From NCBI RefSeq assembly GCF_001562415.1, contig NZ_LOEE01000072.1, positions 1-64,000 of the forward strand: 64,000 nt of DNA. Direction: 5' to 3'. The notes beneath the pieces were generated by a model, which was not told the DNA's origin, ran no database searches, and worked only from the letters and a program-made list of their open reading frames with translations. Positions within the stretch are counted from its first letter, which is position 1. The number at the start of each line of letters is the position of its first letter. Made by a program: the position numbers and the translations under genes. Origin of the DNA: Thermotalea metallivorans. Its GTDB lineage: Bacteria; Bacillota; Clostridia; Peptostreptococcales; Thermotaleaceae. Below, in pieces: positions 20,983-29,169 of this stretch.

Positions 20983-21420
20983 TGATTTATGTCTTTATGA
21001 CGATAAGCTTTTTGTGCAGCAAATGTTGTGTTGCCAGTTGCCGGTTGTCAGCTAGCAGTACTGGCAGTTGGTAACTGATAACCGATGACGAACTGCTATT
21101 CAAAAAATGTAATTTCTTAAAATAAATTCAATCTTAAAGTTGCAAATCTATATGGAAAGACACTAGGAGATATATTTTTCTCTTTATGAACAAAAGATTT
21201 ATGATGCAAATAAAATGAAATAAGGACGAAACTGATGCGGATAAAGGGTTCATTCGTGAAATTTTTGGCAAAACCAGAGGACAAGAGTTTAAAGTTGTTG
21301 CTGAAGGCTCATAGCTAATGACTGATAGGTTGCCGCTTGACAGTTACCAGCTGCTGCCTATCCGCATTGCTGGCTGGCAATTGGCAACGGACAACAGAAT
21401 GTTTATCCATGGATAGAAAA
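20983..21420. repeat. Degenerate dispersed repeat, two tandem units
   Basis: The 750-bp gap before the desulfurase gene contains no gene. Two units each begin with a '(T)CTTTATGA..A-rich..GCAAAT' segment (20990- and 21180-). Each continues into G/T/C-rich sequence built from variants of GTTGCCAGTTGC, CAGCTAGCAG and GGCAATTGGCAAC. A third, clearly related copy lies at 32559-32700. Stops occur in all frames, so it is not coding. Confidence 0.6.
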
Positions 21421-21484
21421 GTTCTCTCTACAATAAGGGTATAGACGAAATTTGAGAGATATGTGTTCCTGTAGAGGTCAAAAA

Positions 21485-21500
21485 TGTTTCACGTGAAACA
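21485..21500. promoter_or_regulatory. parS site 2
   Basis: This is a second perfect TGTTTCACGTGAAACA palindrome, about 1.76 kb from the first and 82 bp before the desulfurase-like gene. Confidence 0.97.
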
Positions 21501-21581
21501 TTAGAAAGAAAAATTTTTGTAGAAGGGCCCAAAACCTTTATCAAGGATAATAAGTTTAGCGAGATTAACGGAGGTGAAACT

Positions 21582-22730
21582 ATGATTTATTTGGATAATG
21601 CTGCCACGACTTTTCCTAAACCGGAGGCAGTGTATCAAGCAGTTGACAGGTGTATGCGAAATTTTGGAGCAAATCCGGGAAGGTCAGGTCATAAGTTGGC
21701 GTTAGAAGCAGGAAGGGCTATTTATAAGACAAGGGAACTGATATGCCAGTTATTTAACATTGAAAATCCTATGCAGGTGATCTTCACATATAATGCTACG
21801 GACTCATTGAATCTGGCTTTAAAAGGCCTGTTAAGACCGGGAGAACATGTGATTACCACAAGCATGGAGCATAATTCCATGATACGTCCTATTATGGCAT
21901 TGAAAGAAATTGGGGTAGAACATACGATTATTCCATGCAGCAAAACAGGAGAGCTGGATCCGCAAAAAGTGGAAGATGCTGTAAAGGAAAACACAAGGCT
22001 GATTGCCATGACCCATGCTTCCAATATAACCGGTACCCTGATGCCTGTTGGTGAAGTAGGAGCGATTGCAAAGAGGAAAAATATTTTACTTTTGGTAGAT
22101 GCGGCCCAAACGGCGGGGATTTATCCTATCGATGTGCAAAAAATGAATATTGATTTGCTTGCTGCACCCGGACACAAAGGATTGATGGGACCCCAAGGCA
22201 CGGGTATACTTTACGTGCGTGAAGGAATTATCCTAAGGCATATGAAAGAAGGGGGGACAGGGAGTAAATCCGAATCTTTGCTTCAGCCAGAAATCCTACC
22301 TGACCGGTATGAGAGCGGAACACCAAATACGCCTGGCATCGTGGGATTAGGGGCAGGCATAGCCTTTATTTTGGCGGAGGGATTGAATAAAATCCGTGAG
22401 CATGAGGAGGCATTGACGGCCTACATGCTTTCCGAGCTAAAGAAAATAGATAAGATCAAAATATACGGTCCCCAAGACCATAAAAAACAGGCGGCGGTGA
22501 TATCTATGAATATAGGGGATGAAGATTCTTCGGAAGTAAGTTATGTGTTGGATAAAGTATTTGATATTGCCGTAAGATCCGGACTGCATTGTGCTCCGTT
22601 GGCCCACCAAACCATAGGGACCTTTGAACAGGGGACGGTAAGATTCAGCATAGGCTATTTTAATACAAAGGAAGATATTGAAAAGGCCATTGAAGCCTTA
22701 AAGAAAATCTGCGAGGAATTAGAAGGATAA
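21582..22730 (+). CDS. Cysteine desulfurase-like class V aminotransferase (EF2568 type)
   Basis: This 382-residue PLP enzyme probably removes sulfur (or selenium) from cysteine (selenocysteine) as a persulfide. It begins 'MIYLDNAATTFPKP'. The PLP lysine lies in 'AAPGHKGLMGPQGTG', and the active-site cysteine in 'VRSGLHCAPLAH'. The compact form with 'GGTGSKS' and 'YESGTPNTPGI' matches the EF2568-like family, which is frequently found near selenium-dependent hydroxylase genes. The ATG follows GGAGGTG. No iron-sulfur scaffold gene is adjacent. Confidence 0.88.
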   Translation: MIYLDNAATTFPKPEAVYQAVDRCMRNFGANPGRSGHKLALEAGRAIYKTRELICQLFNIENPMQVIFTYNATDSLNLALKGLLRPGEHVITTSMEHNSMIRPIMALKEIGVEHTIIPCSKTGELDPQKVEDAVKENTRLIAMTHASNITGTLMPVGEVGAIAKRKNILLLVDAAQTAGIYPIDVQKMNIDLLAAPGHKGLMGPQGTGILYVREGIILRHMKEGGTGSKSESLLQPEILPDRYESGTPNTPGIVGLGAGIAFILAEGLNKIREHEEALTAYMLSELKKIDKIKIYGPQDHKKQAAVISMNIGDEDSSEVSYVLDKVFDIAVRSGLHCAPLAHQTIGTFEQGTVRFSIGYFNTKEDIEKAIEALKKICEELEG

Positions 22731-22778
22731 TAAGATAATATAGACGATAAACATATAATCTGGAAAGGAATAGAGGGG

Positions 22779-23312
22779 ATGCCCATGCAGTGGTTGTTCA
22801 ATTTTATAAAAGAAAATAGCGAATTGTTGATTTTATATAGTGCAATTGCCAACATTTTTCTGATTATGATGCTAATTCTTCAGGCCAATAAGATTTCAAA
22901 GCTAGATAAAAAATATAAAAATCTGGCAAGGGGCATGGAAGATAAAAATTTAGAAGAAATTATTTATCGCTATTATGAAAAAATAGATCAGACAGATATC
23001 AGGATAAATAAAATAGATCAACGATTGGCCATTGTAGAAGGAAAGCTGTTGAAAAGCATTCAAAAGGTTGGTATGGTTCGATACAATGCCTTTCATGATA
23101 TCGGTGGTGATTTAAGCTTTTCCATTGCCCTATTGGATGAGGAACATAATGGATTTATTCTTACAAGCATTTACGGGAGAAGCAACAATGTAGTTTATGG
23201 AAAACCGATTAAAAAAGGAAAATCCTCCTATACATTATCGGCAGAAGAGTTGCAGGCCCTTGATCGGGCAAAGAATAACTCTTTGGATGAATACGCAAAG
23301 GCTATTTCCTAG
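22779..23312 (+). CDS. DUF4446 family membrane-anchored protein
   Basis: This 177-residue protein has one N-terminal transmembrane helix (about residues 15-37, 'LILYSAIANIFLIMMLILQ'). A charged coiled-coil stretch (about 40-90) follows, then the conserved domain 'KVGMVRYNAFHDIGGDLSF' and 'LTSIYGRSNNVVYGKPI'. These are DUF4446 landmarks. The family is common near spo0J in Clostridia, but its function is unknown. It sits between the desulfurase and lipid kinase genes with short gaps. Confidence 0.88.
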   Translation: MPMQWLFNFIKENSELLILYSAIANIFLIMMLILQANKISKLDKKYKNLARGMEDKNLEEIIYRYYEKIDQTDIRINKIDQRLAIVEGKLLKSIQKVGMVRYNAFHDIGGDLSFSIALLDEEHNGFILTSIYGRSNNVVYGKPIKKGKSSYTLSAEELQALDRAKNNSLDEYAKAIS

Positions 23313-23326
23313 AAAGGATTCATAAT

Positions 23327-24241
23327 ATGAAAGGATTATTTATTATTAATCCCGTGGCCGGCAAAGGCAGGGGTAAAAAGACAGCAAAGCATATTGAACG
23401 TTTTATGAAAGAGAAGGCAATGGCTTATGATATACGGTTTACCTGTTGTAAAGGGGATGGAGAGGCTATTGCCAGGGATGCAATTCAAAAGGGATATGAC
23501 AAAATCATCGCTGTAGGAGGAGATGGCACTGTATACGAAACAGCCAATGGAATGGTCGGCTCCCATGGGATTCTGGGAATTATTCCTTGCGGCACGGGAA
23601 ATGATTTGGCCAAGTCCTTGGGGATATCTGGGAATATAGAAAAGGCGTTAAATATAATTTTTGAAGGATATGAAAGGACTATAGATTGTGGCAAGGCTAA
23701 CGGAAGACTTTTTCTGAATGTAGCCAGTGTAGGATTGGATGCGGAAATCGTAAAGGAAACGGAAATGATTAAAAAATATATCAAAGGGCCCTCTGCCTAT
23801 GTGATGGGAGTATTTAAAACGTTGCTTTACTTTCATGATAAGGAAGTATGGATAGATATAGATGGTGTAGAGATGAAGAAAAATATCATGTTGATTGCTG
23901 TAGCCAATGGAAGGTGTTATGGTGGAGGAATGAAAATTGCTCCAGAGGCCCGGATAGATGACGGATATTTTGATATATGCATTGTAAATAAAATATCCAA
24001 GGGTAAATTATTAAGGTTGTTTCCAACCATTTTTTCTGGGAAACATCTGTTGGTGGATGAAGTGGAGCTGTTAAGAGGAAAAAACATAAAAATCGAGAGC
24101 AGAGAAAAGCTGATTTTGAATATGGATGGCGATATTGGAGGGGAAACACCTGTATGTATTGAGATGCTCAAAAATGGCATTAGGGTGATGGCAACCCATG
24201 AAAATATATCAGAAGATGTCATAACTTTTGTTTCAAAATAG
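23327..24241 (+). CDS. Diacylglycerol/lipid kinase family protein (YegS/BmrU-like)
   Basis: This 304-residue protein is a cytoplasmic lipid kinase. It has 'FIINPVAGKGRGKK', the nucleotide-binding 'AVGGDGTVYETANGM', and 'IPCGTGNDLAKSLGI'. Conserved residues of the C-terminal domain, 'APEARIDDGYFDICIV', follow. Members phosphorylate diacylglycerol or undecaprenol; the exact lipid cannot be read from sequence. It starts 14 bp behind the DUF4446 gene, so the two are probably co-transcribed. Confidence 0.93.
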   Translation: MKGLFIINPVAGKGRGKKTAKHIERFMKEKAMAYDIRFTCCKGDGEAIARDAIQKGYDKIIAVGGDGTVYETANGMVGSHGILGIIPCGTGNDLAKSLGISGNIEKALNIIFEGYERTIDCGKANGRLFLNVASVGLDAEIVKETEMIKKYIKGPSAYVMGVFKTLLYFHDKEVWIDIDGVEMKKNIMLIAVANGRCYGGGMKIAPEARIDDGYFDICIVNKISKGKLLRLFPTIFSGKHLLVDEVELLRGKNIKIESREKLILNMDGDIGGETPVCIEMLKNGIRVMATHENISEDVITFVSK

Positions 24242-24304
24242 TTTTTGGGAAAATAGGTATAAAGAAAAGACCTTCTAGTCATAATACAGCTAGGAGGTGT
24301 TGAA

Positions 24305-24574
24305 ATGCCTAAAGTGATTGCAATTTCGCAAGGATTGGAAGAAATCGGTCGCCAATTGGAAGCTCGAGGCTATGAAGTTGTTGACGAAGGATACCAGGGA
24401 TATGTGGACACTATATTATATGATAGCCACGGCAGTTCATTGAGTTATCTAACAAATTTTGAGAATGTGATTGATATGGACAGGGGCGCCTTCGTTGTAG
24501 ACATCAGGGGAAAAACCATCGATCAGATTATCTATGCCATTGAGAGAAGGAGCTACGAATCTATATTTTCATGA
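24305..24574 (+). CDS. YkuS/UPF0180 family protein
   Basis: This 89-residue small soluble protein has 'KVIAISQGLEEIGRQLEARG' at its start and 'VDTILYDSHGSSLSYL' in the middle, matching the YkuS/UPF0180 family of spore formers. The function is unknown. AGGAGGTG precedes the ATG. It converges on yyaC across a hairpin. Confidence 0.8.
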   Translation: MPKVIAISQGLEEIGRQLEARGYEVVDEGYQGYVDTILYDSHGSSLSYLTNFENVIDMDRGAFVVDIRGKTIDQIIYAIERRSYESIFS

Positions 24575-24589
24575 AAATGTAAAGATATA

Positions 24590-24627
24590 AGGAGCAGTCG
24601 AGATTAAATTCGTCTTGACTGCTCCCT
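24590..24627. terminator. Bidirectional terminator between the YkuS-like gene and yyaC
   Basis: GGAGCAGTCGAGA pairs with TCTTGACTGCTCC, followed by CTTGTTTTG on the plus strand. It includes the last codons of yyaC. Confidence 0.7.
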
Positions 24628-25206
24628 TGTTTTGTCCTGCAAAAATCTCCAAAGACCGTATTGTATGCCTTCGGAAATGGTATCGGCCATTTTCATAACG
24701 AGGCTTAATCTTGTATTTTGCAACACAATGTACTCCATAAAACCCCCAAAATTTACAATACCGGTAACATGGATATCGCCCACGGGAGGAAGGTCTTTGT
24801 TTACACCGGCACCAGGTTTCAAAGGTCCGTGGGATATATGGATACAGCCTACCCGTTCCAATCTGCCAAGGCAAGCATCAATGGCAATAACAAATGGATT
24901 TTTGTAGGAACGATAAATGTAATCGATGGAAGCTTTGAGGTTTTTAGCATGAACGGGTTCATCGAGGGTTCCGTGTACAAAAACATTACCATATTTCTTG
25001 AATATCCGTTGCAACTTATGGCCGATGAGGGGTCCGAGGGAATCCCCTGTAGAACGGTCCGTTCCTATGCACATGATGACCAAATCGCTGTATTGGTCAG
25101 AATAGTAGGTATGCAGGTAGTCAATAAAGATTTTGCTAAAAGCAGAAGCGGCCATAGGAGTTTGGATATTCACGGAATGATCGGAGGAAGAAATGATTGT
25201 GTTCAT
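24604..25206 (-). CDS. yyaC: Sporulation protein YyaC (spore protease-like)
   Basis: This 200-residue protein belongs to the YyaC family, related to the GPR spore protease fold. It has 'CIGTDRSTGDSLGPLIGHKL', 'GTLDEPVHAKNL', 'VIAIDACLG' and 'LKPGAGVNKDLPPVGDIHVTG' (key D, S, H positions in GTDRSTGDS). The family is restricted to endospore formers and lies near the origin in Bacillus as well. The ATG is 15 nt from AAGGAG, a long spacer, but no nearer in-frame start exists. Confidence 0.92.
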   Translation of the reverse strand: MNTIISSSDHSVNIQTPMAASAFSKIFIDYLHTYYSDQYSDLVIMCIGTDRSTGDSLGPLIGHKLQRIFKKYGNVFVHGTLDEPVHAKNLKASIDYIYRSYKNPFVIAIDACLGRLERVGCIHISHGPLKPGAGVNKDLPPVGDIHVTGIVNFGGFMEYIVLQNTRLSLVMKMADTISEGIQYGLWRFLQDKTREQSRRI

Positions 25207-25499
25207 GGTGGATGATATGACTCCTTTCTAATTTCAATATACTAAAAGTGTGTCCGAAAGAGGTTCGGAAAATACATGAGAATCTTAGAATCAGGATAAG
25301 ATTTGAAGGATAGAGGGGACAAAAAATTGGAACGATATCAATAGCAGGCAAAAACCTTGATAATGCATAGGGGAGGGATCAATCTTTGATAGACTGTGAA
25401 TCCATTTCATTTTCCTGATGGATTGCAGCAAAATTTTCACTGTAAAGGCTGGAGGAAGATTTTGTTCTACAGGGTTTGTTGAGGGAGATGATAGAAAAC

Positions 25500-26573
25500 A
25501 TGGCAAATAATCAAAAAAACTATGATGTAATCATTGTAGGTGCAGGCCCGGCAGGGGCTACGGCGGCGAGGGAATTGGCAAAGAAAGGCCAGGATGTCCT
25601 ATTGATTGATAAAAAAGAATTTCCCAGGGATAAAACATGTGGCGGATTTATTCCGGTAAAGGTCTTAAAGGAGCTGGATTTTCATCTGCCGGAGGTATTT
25701 ATTCGGAATGAAGTTTATCAAGTATCTCTCTATAGCCATGGATTCAAAGCATCCACTTATGGAAAGGGAGATCTTCTAGGCATTACTATACCGAGGGCAG
25801 AGCTGGATCAGTTTCTGGTAAATAAGGCCATCGGACAAGGTGCCCGGTTTATGGATAAGACAAGTTTTTATCATTTGGAACAGCATGGGGATGGGTTAAA
25901 CATATTTACTTCCTCGGGGGAATACCGATGCAGGATATTGATAGGCAGCGATGGTGTCTTCAGCAAAGTAAAAACCTATGTTGACAAAAAGAATCAAATC
26001 AACCCGTATCAAACAGGTTTTGCCATAAGTACAAATGTATACAGGCATAAGGATGATAAAAACAATGACTTCAAATTATTCAGCATACCTGTTGCTTTTT
26101 CTATGGGGTGGGCTATTCCTATGGGTCAGCAGGTAAATATAGGGGTTGGGGGACCTTTATTTAAAAAGAGAGAGTTGCTCGCAGTTTTTCAAAATCATAT
26201 CAAGAAGATACATGAAATCTATCAATTGGAAAACAGAGAGATAAAAATAAAAGGGGCATTTTTGCCGGCGGGAGGTTTTAGAAGAAAGCTGACAAATGAA
26301 AAAATTTTATTGATTGGTGATGCAGCAGGCTTTGTGGATCCTCTGACAGGAGAGGGAATATATTACGCTGTTCGCAGTGCTAAAATTGCAGCGGAGCAGA
26401 TTTGCAAGCAAAACCTTTCCGCTTATGAAGAGAGATGCATGGGAGAATTTTATCCCAGATTGAGAAAATCATTCATGGAAGCTGTTTTGGGATGCAACAA
26501 AAAATATATGAATATAAAACTGTTAAGAGAAAAAAGATGTAAACACTTTGTGGAGATGATGCAGAAAATATAA
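25500..26573 (+). CDS. FAD-dependent oxidoreductase, geranylgeranyl reductase-like
   Basis: This protein of about 357 residues has an N-terminal dinucleotide motif 'DVIIVGAGPAGATAARELAKKG', followed by 'FPRDKTCGGFIP' and 'LLIGDAAGFVDPLTGEGIYYA'. These are hallmarks of the geranylgeranyl-reductase branch of flavin monooxygenase-like proteins, which reduce isoprenoid double bonds or oxidise menaquinone-type substrates. The frame is open from 25476. The ATG at 25500 behind GAGGGAG is the likely start. No pathway partner is adjacent, so the substrate is unknown. Confidence 0.88.
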   Translation: MANNQKNYDVIIVGAGPAGATAARELAKKGQDVLLIDKKEFPRDKTCGGFIPVKVLKELDFHLPEVFIRNEVYQVSLYSHGFKASTYGKGDLLGITIPRAELDQFLVNKAIGQGARFMDKTSFYHLEQHGDGLNIFTSSGEYRCRILIGSDGVFSKVKTYVDKKNQINPYQTGFAISTNVYRHKDDKNNDFKLFSIPVAFSMGWAIPMGQQVNIGVGGPLFKKRELLAVFQNHIKKIHEIYQLENREIKIKGAFLPAGGFRRKLTNEKILLIGDAAGFVDPLTGEGIYYAVRSAKIAAEQICKQNLSAYEERCMGEFYPRLRKSFMEAVLGCNKKYMNIKLLREKRCKHFVEMMQKI

Positions 26574-26610
26574 TGAAAAGGGCAAAAACATTCAAAAATA
26601 ATCTTAAAAA

Positions 26611-26639
26611 AGAGGAATATAGAAAAAAAAGTAGAACAA
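26611..26639 (+). promoter_or_regulatory. Sigma-H-type promoter upstream of the broken XRE gene
   Basis: AGAGGAATA, 11 bp, then GTAGAACAA. The -35 half is perfect, and one base departs in GAAT. It lies 56 bp before the start of the pseudogene. Confidence 0.45.
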
Positions 26640-26694
26640 TATAAAAACATCGTATTCAAAATATTTTTTGCGAGTGGAAGAATGGGTGGAAATT

Positions 26695-26932
26695 TTGAGC
26701 TTAGGAGAAAAAATCAAACTGCATCGGAAACGCTTGAATATGACTTTAAAAGATTTTGAAAAAAGAGATGCAAGATGTTTCTTTGGCAGACACCATATGT
26801 AAATTATTACATAAAAACAAAGGACTTAGACAAGGACAAAGCCATTGGGAAAAATTTATGTGGATTTGGCAGATGTATATGCCATTGTGGGAGATGATAA
26901 AAAAGCGTTGTCTGCCACAAGAAAGGAGTAGA
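26695..26932 (+). pseudogene. Decayed XRE-family regulator with TPR-like tail
   Basis: From a TTG at 26695 behind GGTGGA, the frame reads LSLGEKIKLHRKRLNMTLKD, the first helices of an XRE/HTH_3 domain, and stops soon after. Further on (about 26850-26932), a different frame reads 'YVDLADVYAIVGDDKKALSATRKE', which resembles a tetratricopeptide repeat. The pieces are out of frame and the middle is missing, so this looks like the remains of an HTH-TPR regulator. The rest of the 440-bp gap holds no gene. Confidence 0.55.
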
Positions 26933-27016
26933 TATACTGAAAAGAGCATGGGAGATTCCTCTGTAAAATATGGATAGGGAAAGCATAGTTTTGAAAAGGA
27001 TATGGAGGGATAGAAG

Positions 27017-27895
27017 GTGAATACCAGAATCAATGGGCATACGAAGATTTATGGCGTCATTGGATATCCTATATCCCACAGTCTGTCGCCAGAAATTCAT
27101 AACAGCATCTTTGACAAAAATCAGGAGAACAGTATTTATATTCCCTTGGCCGTTTCACCAGAGGAATTGGCACGGACAATTCCTTTGCTGAAAAATAATT
27201 TTCAGGGCTTCAATATAACGATTCCTCACAAGGAAACAATCATCTCTTATTTAGATGAGATGGATGAACGGGCTCAATGGTATGGGGCAGTGAATACGGT
27301 AAAGATTATAGAGGGAAAAATGATCGGATACAACACCGATGGGTATGGCTTCGTAAAAAGCCTCTTGGAAGCAGGAATAGATCTAAAAGGCAGGAAAGTT
27401 TTACTCATAGGGGCAGGGGGAGCGGCCCGGGTAGCAGCCCATGAAATTTTGTTGTTAGGGGGAAAACTAACCATTGCCAATCGCAATACAGAGAAAGCAG
27501 AAAGGTTAAAAAATGTTTTGATTGGGAATGTAGGGATTCAGGAGATAGAGATAAGGTCCTTGGATCAGTTAGAAAAGGGCTTTGATTGTGTAATCAATGC
27601 TACCCCGCTGGGGATGGGTCCATGGTGCGAGGAGATGCCTATGAAAGAGGAAGTTTTAAGGGGTACTGCCTTTGTATATGATATGATTTACAATCCCTAT
27701 GAGACAAAATTGCTTCTTCAAGGAAAACAATACGGCTGCAAAACACAGAACGGTTTGCCCATGCTGTTTTATCAAGCGGTAAAGGCCCAGGAAATATGGA
27801 CAGGCAAGGTATTGAAGGAAGAAATATTATATTTCCTGTATAAAGAAATAGAGAAATATTTCTTAGAGAAAATAAAGCAGGGGACAGGTGAATGA
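27017..27895 (+). CDS. aroE: Shikimate dehydrogenase
   Basis: This 292-residue enzyme reduces 3-dehydroshikimate to shikimate with NADPH. It has 'YGVIGYPISHSLSPEIHN' (substrate serines), catalytic lysine in 'FNITIPHKE', aspartate in 'YNTDGYG', and the nucleotide fold 'LLIGAGGAARVAAHE' with 'NRNTEKA' for NADP preference. The GTG start follows GGAGGGATAGAAG. Its end overlaps the region of the aroQ start, so translation is coupled. Confidence 0.95.
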   Translation: MNTRINGHTKIYGVIGYPISHSLSPEIHNSIFDKNQENSIYIPLAVSPEELARTIPLLKNNFQGFNITIPHKETIISYLDEMDERAQWYGAVNTVKIIEGKMIGYNTDGYGFVKSLLEAGIDLKGRKVLLIGAGGAARVAAHEILLLGGKLTIANRNTEKAERLKNVLIGNVGIQEIEIRSLDQLEKGFDCVINATPLGMGPWCEEMPMKEEVLRGTAFVYDMIYNPYETKLLLQGKQYGCKTQNGLPMLFYQAVKAQEIWTGKVLKEEILYFLYKEIEKYFLEKIKQGTGE

Positions 27896-27896
27896 A

Positions 27897-28340
27897 ATGA
27901 AAGTTTTGGTAATCCACGGACCAAATTTGAACTTGCTAGGCATCCGAGAAAAAGATATATACGGAAATCATGATTTAAGCTTTGTGAATGAATACATACG
28001 GCAGGAAGCTGAAACCTTGGGACTGGAAGTAGAAATTTTTCAATCCAATCATGAAGGAGAAATTATAGACCGACTTCAACATGCCATGGGAAAAGTGGAT
28101 GGAATTATTATGAATCCTGGAGCTTTTACCCATTACAGCTATGCCATTGCAGATGCCATTGCGGGCATCAGCATACCGACTGTAGAGGTACATTTGTCCA
28201 ATATCCATGGAAGAGAGGAATTTCGAAGAAAGTCTGTAATTGCTCCTGTTTGCATAGGGCAAATATCTGGATTTGCCCACGTATCTTATGCATTGGCCTT
28301 GAGAGCCCTTTTGGAAGTTTCGGGAAAATCAGAAAGATAG
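27897..28340 (+). CDS. aroQ: 3-Dehydroquinate dehydratase, type II
   Basis: This 147-residue dodecameric dehydratase acts one step before AroE. The signature is 'VLVIHGPNLNLLGIREKDIYG' (key N, R and Y of the lid loop), with 'NPGAFTHYSYAIADA' and the catalytic histidine region 'VEVHLSNIHGREEFR'. A GTG at 27888 is in frame. The ATG at 27897 next to AGGTGA is preferred. It lies between aroE and the fused aroK. Confidence 0.95.
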   Translation: MKVLVIHGPNLNLLGIREKDIYGNHDLSFVNEYIRQEAETLGLEVEIFQSNHEGEIIDRLQHAMGKVDGIIMNPGAFTHYSYAIADAIAGISIPTVEVHLSNIHGREEFRRKSVIAPVCIGQISGFAHVSYALALRALLEVSGKSER

Positions 28341-28353
28341 GTAGGAAAGGCTG

Positions 28354-29169
28354 GTGGAAACACTGGATTTATTGGAAAAGTTGCGTCAGGAAATCGATGA
28401 ATGTGATAAAAAAATTGTCGAGGCCTTTGAAAAACGAATGGAGATTGTACTTCAAATTTTAGAGTGTAAAAAAGCAAAGGGGATGGGTGTCTTTCAACCG
28501 GAAAGAGAGGAACAGATATTGGAGAAAGTAGTATCTAACCTACGAAACAAAAACTTTTCCGGGGAAATAAAAGAAGTATATAGAGAAATTATGCGGGTGA
28601 GCAGGAGATTGCAGTCCAAGCATTTGTTTCCTTACAATATTGTATTGATTGGTTTTATGGGAACAGGAAAAAGTGCCGTAGGGAAACAATTGTCCCAATG
28701 GTTGGGGATGCCTTGGACGGATACGGATCGAATGGTTGAAGAGAGGGCGAGGATGACCATAGGAGAAATTTTTGAAATCTATGGGGAAAAGTATTTTCGA
28801 GAACTGGAGAAAGCGGTTGTTCAAGATCTGCAGCATGGGGACCATATGATTATATCCTGCGGCGGCGGCGTAATTCTAAAGGGTGAAAATGTGGAAGCTT
28901 TAAAGAAGAAAGGAAAACTTGTTCTGCTGCAGGCAGGGGCAGATACCATATACCATCGAATCAAGGGGGATTTCTCAAGACCTTTGTTAAAAGATGATAT
29001 GAGCATAACCCAAATTACAAAAATATTGGATGAAAGAAGGCAACGGTATCTGAAAGCAGCAGAACTGGTGATTGATACGGAGAATAAAAGCATTGATGAG
29101 GTGTGCCATGAAATTATTTTGCAACTTATTGAGAAAGGAACATGTAATCTTTCAGCAGATTTTTCATAA
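28354..29169 (+). CDS. aroK: Fused chorismate mutase-shikimate kinase
   Basis: This 271-residue protein has two domains. Residues 1-90 form an AroQ-type chorismate mutase helical bundle ('LRQEIDECDKKIVEAFEKRM', 'ERE..I' and a final 'VYREIMRVSRRLQ'). Residues 95-265 form shikimate kinase, with P-loop 'GFMGTGKSAVGKQL', 'DTDRMVEE', 'FRELEKAVV' and 'SCGGGVIL'. One polypeptide would thus catalyse two non-adjacent steps around chorismate. The GTG start follows AGGAAAGG. Its 3' end overlaps the converging kinase-like gene by 44 bp. Confidence 0.92.
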   Translation: METLDLLEKLRQEIDECDKKIVEAFEKRMEIVLQILECKKAKGMGVFQPEREEQILEKVVSNLRNKNFSGEIKEVYREIMRVSRRLQSKHLFPYNIVLIGFMGTGKSAVGKQLSQWLGMPWTDTDRMVEERARMTIGEIFEIYGEKYFRELEKAVVQDLQHGDHMIISCGGGVILKGENVEALKKKGKLVLLQAGADTIYHRIKGDFSRPLLKDDMSITQITKILDERRQRYLKAAELVIDTENKSIDEVCHEIILQLIEKGTCNLSADFS

